Assembly (NCBI GenBank): GCA_026712905.1
Contig: JAPOPM010000178.1
Coordinates: 1 to 53,879 of the forward strand
Direction of reading: 5' to 3'
Source: Deltaproteobacteria bacterium
GTDB lineage: Bacteria; Desulfobacterota; Binatia; UBA9968; JAJDTQ01
DNA: 53,879 nt
Below the pieces are notes generated by a model. It did not search any database and was not told where the DNA came from. It saw only the letters and a program-made list of their open reading frames with translations. Positions within the stretch are counted from its first letter, which is position 1. The number at the start of each line of letters is the position of its first letter. Shown in pieces: positions 48,863-53,879 of this stretch. The position numbers and the translations under genes were made by a program.

Positions 48863-50662
48863 TTACCGCCCCTCCGCCGCGTAGCGTACCGTTGCCGTCC
48901 GGCGCCAGACTTCGGCCGCGCCCTTGACGATGCGGTCGGCGACTTCCCGTGGACTCATTCCGTAGTCGAATCCCATATGCTGGCTCGCGTGGATGAGGTT
49001 CACGGGCACCGGCTGGAAGATCAGCCGGGCGTCGATGTGGTAGCTCTCGCCGTGCCGGAGCCGGTCCGCCGGAACCCGGTAGTCGGCGGAGCGGGACTGC
49101 CCGGCCGGGATTCCCGTCCGGTGTTTCCTGCTTCCCCGGGTGCGGCCATAGAGCATGGTGGGGCGCCCGTCTGGCCGGACCATGGGCATGGCCGTCAGGG
49201 ACATGGGCGGGGACAGGACCTGGGAGCGTTCGGGTCCGCGCACGATCCCCACGTAGGTCTTAGACTGCAGGTTGAAGAGGTCGTCGTCGTGCGGCAGCAG
49301 GCCGGCCAGCACGTAACGCGAGTGCTTGTCCCGAAGGTCGCCGTTAGGGTCCCGGTCCCCCGAGCGGTAGACCACCTTACCGGACGAATCGGTGACGCCA
49401 ACCTCCAGGAACACCGTGCGCTTGATGTCGAAACTCGTGGGCACGTAGTGGCCGTCGGTGAGGTTCTTCACCGCGAGGGAGAAGGCCAGGCCGTCGCCCG
49501 AGGCGCGGATGTCCGTGACCTCCGACAGTCCGAACCCGTTGCGCAGAACCTCCAGACGCTGCCCGTCGGCCCAGGCCAGCAACTTGAGCTGCTCCCCGAT
49601 GATGTCACGCGCCTCGAAGCGATCGTCGACGGATTGCCACGCTTCGGGGAAGACGTGGTCCGCGGGCACCGAGTCCTCGAACTTCTCGGTGCCCCAGCCC
49701 GCCTCATGGTCGAACTGTACCCACTCCCGCGGGGTCTTCAGCTTCGCGGCATCGGCATTGTGGGGAAAGATGCCGGGGTGGACGACGGAGTAGTCCGGGC
49801 CGGCCATGAAGTGATTGGACAACCGCCGTTCCGGGGTGGGCACGCCGCCCACCACCGCGGCCGGACCGCGTTCGAACGGCGAGGCCTTGCCCTGGACCGT
49901 CCCCATGTGACAGTCGACGCAGGTGACGCCCTTGGCCGCCGCCGGGGAGCGCTTGTACTCGGTCAGCATCTCGTGGCTGCGGCCTCCGGTCTGGGCGATG
50001 ACCTCGTGGCAGACGCCGCCGCAGAAGCCGGGTTCACGCAACTCGAAGAACGGCTTGATCTCCGCATGGATGGCGCGTCCGGTTTCGCCGCGTCTGGGCT
50101 GGACCGGGTACTTGCCGGGCTGGTCCAGGATCTCTTTCAGCCGCGTGCCGTCGTCGACGCTGTACATCGGCGCGTAGATGTCCCCCTCCACGATCGGGAA
50201 CCGCCCGGTGATCTTGCCGAAGTTCCGCCGCACCCGGTGGCACGCCACACAAGTGATGCTCTCGCGCTCGATGGCCGAGCGGTCGAGGCTGGACCTGGCG
50301 GCGGGTGTGCCCAGAGCCGCGCTTATCGGCGCATGGCAACGTTGGCAAAAGTCGCCGGCGGTGGAGCTGATTTTTCTGTTGGTGGCATTCTGGAACGCCA
50401 TGACCACGGAGCTGAGCTGGCCATAGGCATGGGGGGACACCGACCATTCCCGGAACTGCTTGGGGTGGCACTGGGCGCAGACGGTGGCGGACGGAAAGCG
50501 GTTCCCGGTGAGCACGGCCTCGTGCATATCCGCGGCACTCCGGGCTTGGGTTGCATCCGCCGCTCCTTCTCTCGAAGGTACGTCCTGGGCGGCGATGACC
50601 GTCGATCCAACCCCCATCAACACCAGCAGGAAGAGACTTCGCAATGATGGCGATGTAAACAT
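48863..50662 (-). CDS. Pentahaem c-type cytochrome (multihaem, periplasmic or surface)
   Basis: A 599-residue secreted protein with a signal peptide (about 1-25). Haem motifs are CAQCH 62-66, CQRCH 106-110, CVACH 138-142, an unusual C-x3-C-H (CGGVCH) at 214-219 and CVDCH 248-252. SPHAYGQLSSV and CQRCHAP resemble c554-type multihaem proteins. The C-terminal half (about 375-570) has no haem sites but a beta-sandwich-like region (NLTDGHYVPTSF, VFLEVGVTDSSGKVVYRSG) found in multihaem cytochromes of metal- and sulfur-cycling bacteria. It is the first gene of the minus-strand redox run, with a promoter at 50692-50720. The ATG at 50662 is used because an upstream TTG would lie at the predicted transcription start. 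Confidence 0.85.
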   Translation of the reverse strand: MFTSPSLRSLFLLVLMGVGSTVIAAQDVPSREGAADATQARSAADMHEAVLTGNRFPSATVCAQCHPKQFREWSVSPHAYGQLSSVVMAFQNATNRKISSTAGDFCQRCHAPISAALGTPAARSSLDRSAIERESITCVACHRVRRNFGKITGRFPIVEGDIYAPMYSVDDGTRLKEILDQPGKYPVQPRRGETGRAIHAEIKPFFELREPGFCGGVCHEVIAQTGGRSHEMLTEYKRSPAAAKGVTCVDCHMGTVQGKASPFERGPAAVVGGVPTPERRLSNHFMAGPDYSVVHPGIFPHNADAAKLKTPREWVQFDHEAGWGTEKFEDSVPADHVFPEAWQSVDDRFEARDIIGEQLKLLAWADGQRLEVLRNGFGLSEVTDIRASGDGLAFSLAVKNLTDGHYVPTSFDIKRTVFLEVGVTDSSGKVVYRSGDRDPNGDLRDKHSRYVLAGLLPHDDDLFNLQSKTYVGIVRGPERSQVLSPPMSLTAMPMVRPDGRPTMLYGRTRGSRKHRTGIPAGQSRSADYRVPADRLRHGESYHIDARLIFQPVPVNLIHASQHMGFDYGMSPREVADRIVKGAAEVWRRTATVRYAAEGR

Positions 50663-50691
50663 TTTATTTCTAACTAAATGCAATTGTTCGT

Positions 50692-50720
50692 AAATTAGAA
50701 GTTTCCACGAAATATGACAA
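50692..50720 (-). promoter_or_regulatory. Sigma-70-type promoter for the redox gene run
   Basis: On the minus strand TTGTCA and TAATTT are separated by exactly 17 bp, each hexamer with one or two mismatches to consensus. The predicted start site (around 50685) is about 23 bp upstream of the pentahaem ATG. The region is strikingly AT-rich compared with the rest of the window. Confidence 0.5.
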
Positions 50721-50858
50721 AATATATCATTAAATGAGTCGTTGTGCCATAATTGTCCTCTGATCGGTGAACTTCACGGGTCATTCAGGTTCTGGAACCA
50801 TCATCACGTTTCAGGGTCAGGCACGTTGAAGCTCCTCCGATAGAGCGGTGGGAGGGCG

Positions 50859-52415
50859 ATGACGACAATCTCTCCGAGGACGCCCGAGGGAGTCTTCAAC
50901 TTCTGGCTGGGGCAGATGCGTTCCGTCGGTGACGCCAGCCGGGACAATTGGCGCGACCGGATGTTGATGTGGCGGCTGGGTCCCTTCGCGCGTAGCGCGG
51001 AAGACAGGGAGTTCTTCGATGCGCAGCGAGACTGGTGCGAGGAGATCCACAAGGAGGGCATCGACGGCTTCTTCTCCGATCCGGAATGGGAAACTCCCAA
51101 GGGCCTGCTCGCGAAGCTGATCGTCCTGGACCAGTTTCCGCGCAGTGTCTACCGCGGCACTCCGGCGGCATACGCCAACGACCCCGTTACCGTACGACTG
51201 GCCGAACATCTCTGCACGACCGGTTGGGACATGACCGAGTACAACATCATGGAGCGCATGTGGGTGTACGTGCCGCTGTCCCACGCCGAGGAACTCGCCC
51301 TGCAGGAATTATGCGTCGAGAAGTATGTTCAATGGAGCAGGGTACTGGTGGCAGCGGTTCCGTCGGGCCGCCGCAGGCTCAACCAGTTCATAAGCTGGTC
51401 GTTCATCAAGGCCTCCATCGAGCACTCGGACGCACTGCTCATCTTCGGCCGTTTCCCCCACCGCAACGCCATCCTGGGCCGTGGGCACAAGGCCGGCGAG
51501 CCCCGTTACCTCAGCGACCCGGTACGGCCGCTGTGGACCTTCACCCAGCCGCCGAGACCGGACTATTTCGCCGTACTGGGAGCACTCTGCCGGTTCGAGG
51601 ATGGTCTCGACGAAAACAGCATCCGGCCGGAGCCTCTGGCGGAGCTTCACAAGGCGGCGAATCTTCCCCTGGACGGGCCCGATTCCCTGATGGACGTGTT
51701 CGAACTCGGCGGTGACGGCGCCGTGGCGTACACCACCCTCTACCGTCACATGTTGTTGAGGGAGAAGGAGCGGGCGTTCGAGGCGGTATGCCGCGCGCCG
51801 GTGGTTGAGGATTTGTTCCAGCAGATAAAGGCGCTCATTCTGAAGGACCCCGACGAGCCCTGGCCGCCGAAGAGCGCCAAGTATTCAGTGACGCCGGTCA
51901 TCGACGTAGATGCGATCCACGCCGTTGTCACGCATACGCCTCCGCCGGTGGTAGAAGTCGAGAAGACCGTGGAGTTCGCCGTCGCCGATCCGAACAAGGC
52001 TGTCAGCCTCGTCCTCAAGAACGACAGCGCGGAACTCGAACGTCTCACCCGGGAGACCGAGGGGTTCGCCGAACGCCATGGGTTCGCGGGCAAGGCCCTG
52101 TTCGAGATTCAATTGGCTCTCGAAGAATGGGTCATGAATACCATCAACTATGGATACAACGACGCCGCCGAGCACGAGATCCGTGTATACCTCCAGCTTG
52201 AGGACGACACCCGCAATCTGGTCGTGCACATCGTCGACGACGGCCGGGAGTTCGATCCGTTGGCCGAGTCCCTGGAGCCGGATTTCGAGGCATTTCTCGC
52301 CGACCGGGTCGAGGGAGGCGGGGTCGGGGTCCAACTCGTGCTCAAGTTCGCGGACGGCGTCAAGTACCGGCGCCAGGACGGCCTCAACCACCTGATCCTC
52401 AACAAGGGCGTCTAG
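50859..52415 (+). CDS. DUF924 domain fused to RsbW-like ATPase domain
   Basis: A 518-residue two-domain protein. Residues about 10-205 are a DUF924 domain (VFNFWLGQM, LLAKLIVLDQFPRSVYRGTPAAYAND, ERMWVYVPLSHAEELALQE, FGRFPHRNAILGRG), a helical TPR-like fold of unknown function. Residues about 375-515 are an anti-sigma-factor-type (RsbW/HATPase_c_2) domain with an N-box region LEEWVMNTINYGY, HIVDDGREFDP and GGGVGVQLVLKFADGV. The middle (about 205-375) is not recognised. No transmembrane segment is present. It may act in a partner-switching pathway, with DUF924 as sensor or docking module, but no STAS antagonist or sigma factor gene is nearby. GGGAGGG precedes the ATG. Confidence 0.85.
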   Translation: MTTISPRTPEGVFNFWLGQMRSVGDASRDNWRDRMLMWRLGPFARSAEDREFFDAQRDWCEEIHKEGIDGFFSDPEWETPKGLLAKLIVLDQFPRSVYRGTPAAYANDPVTVRLAEHLCTTGWDMTEYNIMERMWVYVPLSHAEELALQELCVEKYVQWSRVLVAAVPSGRRRLNQFISWSFIKASIEHSDALLIFGRFPHRNAILGRGHKAGEPRYLSDPVRPLWTFTQPPRPDYFAVLGALCRFEDGLDENSIRPEPLAELHKAANLPLDGPDSLMDVFELGGDGAVAYTTLYRHMLLREKERAFEAVCRAPVVEDLFQQIKALILKDPDEPWPPKSAKYSVTPVIDVDAIHAVVTHTPPPVVEVEKTVEFAVADPNKAVSLVLKNDSAELERLTRETEGFAERHGFAGKALFEIQLALEEWVMNTINYGYNDAAEHEIRVYLQLEDDTRNLVVHIVDDGREFDPLAESLEPDFEAFLADRVEGGGVGVQLVLKFADGVKYRRQDGLNHLILNKGV

Positions 52416-52422
52416 TGTTGCG
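52412..52422. repeat. Second copy of the CTAGTGTTGCG 11-mer
   Basis: Identical to the left arm of the palindrome at 31342-31352, and likewise providing the TAG stop codon of the upstream gene. The right arm is not conserved here, so it would be half of the element. Confidence 0.5.
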
Positions 52423-52448
52423 TGTGGTTAATTCGCACGCGCCCGGGC

Positions 52449-52508
52449 CTACTTCTCTTCGAATGTGATCCGGCCGCCCGTCATGGTGAGGACGGGCCGG
52501 ATAGCCCT
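52449..52508 (-). pseudogene. C-terminal remnant of an amidohydrolase-like gene
   Basis: Minus-strand translation gives AIRPVLTMTGGRITFEEK and then a TAG stop. This is the typical last strand of dihydroorotase/D-aminoacylase-type amidohydrolases (RPVLTMVRGRIVY-like). Upstream the similarity stops and no start is possible. It is a fragment of about 20 codons left by deletion. Confidence 0.4.
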
Positions 52509-52582
52509 CTGGACCCCCCCTCGGACGGACTGCTTCACTCGGTTGGACGGTAGCGGGTTCCTGCCAGATCCGGTATTGAAGA

Positions 52583-52620
52583 GCAACGCAGCCCAAGGCG
52601 AAAAAGACCCATATATTGTG
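52583..52620. repeat. Dispersed 38-bp imperfect repeat, copy 2
   Basis: 31 of 38 bases identical, ungapped, to 22940-22977. It shares GCAACG, GGCGAAAAAGACC and ATTGTG. Confidence 0.45.
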
Positions 52621-52853
52621 TACTGATCTCACCTGATTCTCACCATTCCCTCGGGTAGCGGACAAGCGCTGTCATGTCAAGTCTCGTCACGACAGCCTTG
52701 CAATAACCCCCTATATTCTAGTCCCTTATAGTGGATTCCGTATAACTCATCCTCCTGTGCCGTTCGGTCAAGCCGCGCCAGCTGATGACATCCTACACTC
52801 CAGGTTACGATTCCAGTAGGTTGCGTTACGATTACGGTCCTGATAGCTTTTTC

Positions 52854-52888
<35 letters not shown>

Positions 52889-52917
52889 CGAGTTCCGAGG
52901 CCGGAGGAAATCCCCTC

Positions 52918-53879
52918 ATGCCCACACGCTAACCCGTCAAGCTCACCAAGCGCGCCGTCGATACGCTCACCGTGGAATCGGGCGACACCGTGGTCTGGGA
53001 CCGGGACCTTCCGGGCTTCGGCATTCGCGTGTACGCGTCGGGCCGCAAGGTCTGGTGCGTGCAGACCCGGGGACCGGCCGGGGGGCCGAAGCGCTTCGCG
53101 CTCGGCCGCTACGGGATTCTGACACCCGACGACGCCCGCCGCAAGGCCGCGTTAGCCATAGACCGCATCAAGCAGGGCCTTGAGCCCGACCCTCCGCCTT
53201 TGGCGCCCGAGCCGACGGTGGCGGATCTCGCCGAGCGCTACATGGAGGCCCATGTGCGGGTGAATTGCCGGCCTGCGACGGTGGAGGCCTTTGGGCGCAT
53301 CCTGCGCCTGTACATCGTGCCGGAGCTGGGCCATCGGCGGCTCTCGGAGGTGGACCGCCCGCAAGTCTCGGAGCTCCACCACAAGCTCCGGGAGAAGCCC
53401 TATCAGGCGAACGCGGCGGTGGGGGCGCTAGCGCACATGTTCCGGCTTGCGGAAGCCTGGGGGATGACGCCGCCGCGGCGCAATCCGTGCCGGTCGGTGC
53501 GCCGCTACAGGGAGACGCGCCGTGAACGGTTTCTGACGCCCGATGAGTACCGCGAACTGGGCCGGGTGCTCGACGAGGCGGAAGGCGACGGCACGGTGTT
53601 CCCCCCGGCGATCCCCGCGCTCCGTCTGCTGCTGCTCACGGGCTGCCGCCGGAACGAGATCCTGACGCTCAGGTGGGACGACGTGGACCACGCGGCGGAA
53701 GAGCTTCGGCTGAGGGACGGCAAGACGGGATGGCGCAGCGTGCCGCTCACGCCGGCGGTGGAGGCGGTGCTTGCGGGGATACCGCGGACGAAAGACAACC
53801 CGTGGGTGATCGCGGGGCGGAAGCCCGGAACGCGTCTCGCGAACCTCGATGCGATCTGGATGAGGCTCCGCAGGCGGGC
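52918..53879 (+). pseudogene. Tyrosine recombinase/phage integrase, TAA at codon 5, 3' end outside window
   Basis: From 52933 to the window end the frame is open and encodes a P4-type integrase. An N-terminal arm-binding domain (LTKRAVDTLTVESGDTVVW, DLPGFGIRVYASGRKVW, LGRYGILTPDDARRKA) is followed by a SAM-like core-binding domain (about 80-160) and the start of the catalytic domain with LLLLTGCRRNEIL (first catalytic Arg) and GKTGWRSVPL (Lys). The remaining catalytic His/Arg/Tyr lie beyond the window. A perfect GGAGGAAA box and ATG at 52918 begin MPTR, but codon 5 is TAA. The next in-frame start is GTG 52972, which would delete the first approximately 18 residues. It is either inactive or made from the GTG. 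Confidence 0.72.

Noticed and set aside
48629..50647. 672-codon plus-strand open frame
   Set aside because: Antisense to the pentahaem cytochrome and barrel genes, with the composition of a shadow frame.
50730..50757. TGGCACAACGACTCA on the minus strand as a sigma-54 promoter
   Set aside because: The -24 half fits but the -12 half lacks GC at the required spacing. A 17-bp-spaced sigma-70-type pair nearby is better.

Overview
The window is GC-rich, densely coded DNA of a Gram-negative bacterium that is probably uncultivated. It encodes outer-membrane barrel and SPOR-domain proteins, lipoproteins with lipoboxes, a Tad pilus with a secretin, periplasmic multihaem cytochromes c and a sigma-54 enhancer-binding regulator. 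The gene mix (UrtA, UbiD, an IspH-like protein, VOC dioxygenase, many multihaem cytochromes) recalls deltaproteobacterial, Tectomicrobia or related environmental lineages. No rRNA or other marker is present, so the taxon is not established.

Layout. 1-3808 (minus strand): an IspH-like iron-sulfur protein, a UbiD-family decarboxylase, a LOG-family Rossmann protein and the 5' part of urtA (urea ABC transporter binding protein). 4069-6321: a membrane protein with a C-terminal spermidine-synthase-like domain. 6461-10384: a PAS histidine kinase and its NtrC-type response regulator. 10409-10547: a long dyad and a close match to a sigma-54 -24/-12 promoter. 10594-21531: a Tad (type IVb, Flp) pilus locus, with tadE-like, tadE-like, tadG/VWA, flp, cpaC, a lipoprotein, cpaE, cpaF, tadB and tadC on the plus strand and cpaB and cpaA on the minus strand. 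21556-27165 (minus): a TPR lipoprotein with two SPOR domains, an orphan dCache-HAMP sensor and a very large Pro/Glu-rich TPR protein. 27479-27724: the wreck of an ammonium transporter gene. 27742-30007: a Tll0287-like haem lipoprotein, a VOC dioxygenase and a small cytochrome c.

30281-35862 is the first highlight. Two dihaem cytochrome c peroxidases, a Rieske subunit and an arsenite-oxidase-family molybdopterin subunit lie in one direction. This is the gene content of dissimilatory iodate reductase (IdrP1, IdrP2, IdrB, IdrA). The large subunit keeps the C-x2-C-x3-C-x70-S cluster motif exactly, but the arsenite-coordinating His/Glu region of AioA is replaced.

35911-50662 is the second highlight. 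It starts with an ankyrin and a HEAT scaffold protein. A minus-strand run then begins at a good sigma-70-like promoter and encodes a pentahaem cytochrome, an outer-membrane barrel, a secreted protein made of 12-residue repeats, a membrane-anchored FAD/NAD(P)/2Fe-2S reductase, a tetrahaem c554-like cytochrome, a protein fusing two cNMP-binding domains to a four-cluster ferredoxin, a membrane cytochrome-b-like protein and a decahaem cytochrome with a cysteine-rich N-terminus. I know no named system with this composition. It looks like a route carrying electrons between NAD(P)H, the membrane and the cell exterior.

50859-52415 encodes a DUF924 domain fused to an RsbW-like ATPase. It is followed by a degraded intergenic stretch with repeats and an amidohydrolase remnant, and then by a tyrosine integrase whose original start is separated from the body by an in-frame TAA. 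The right end therefore looks like the edge of a mobile or decaying island.
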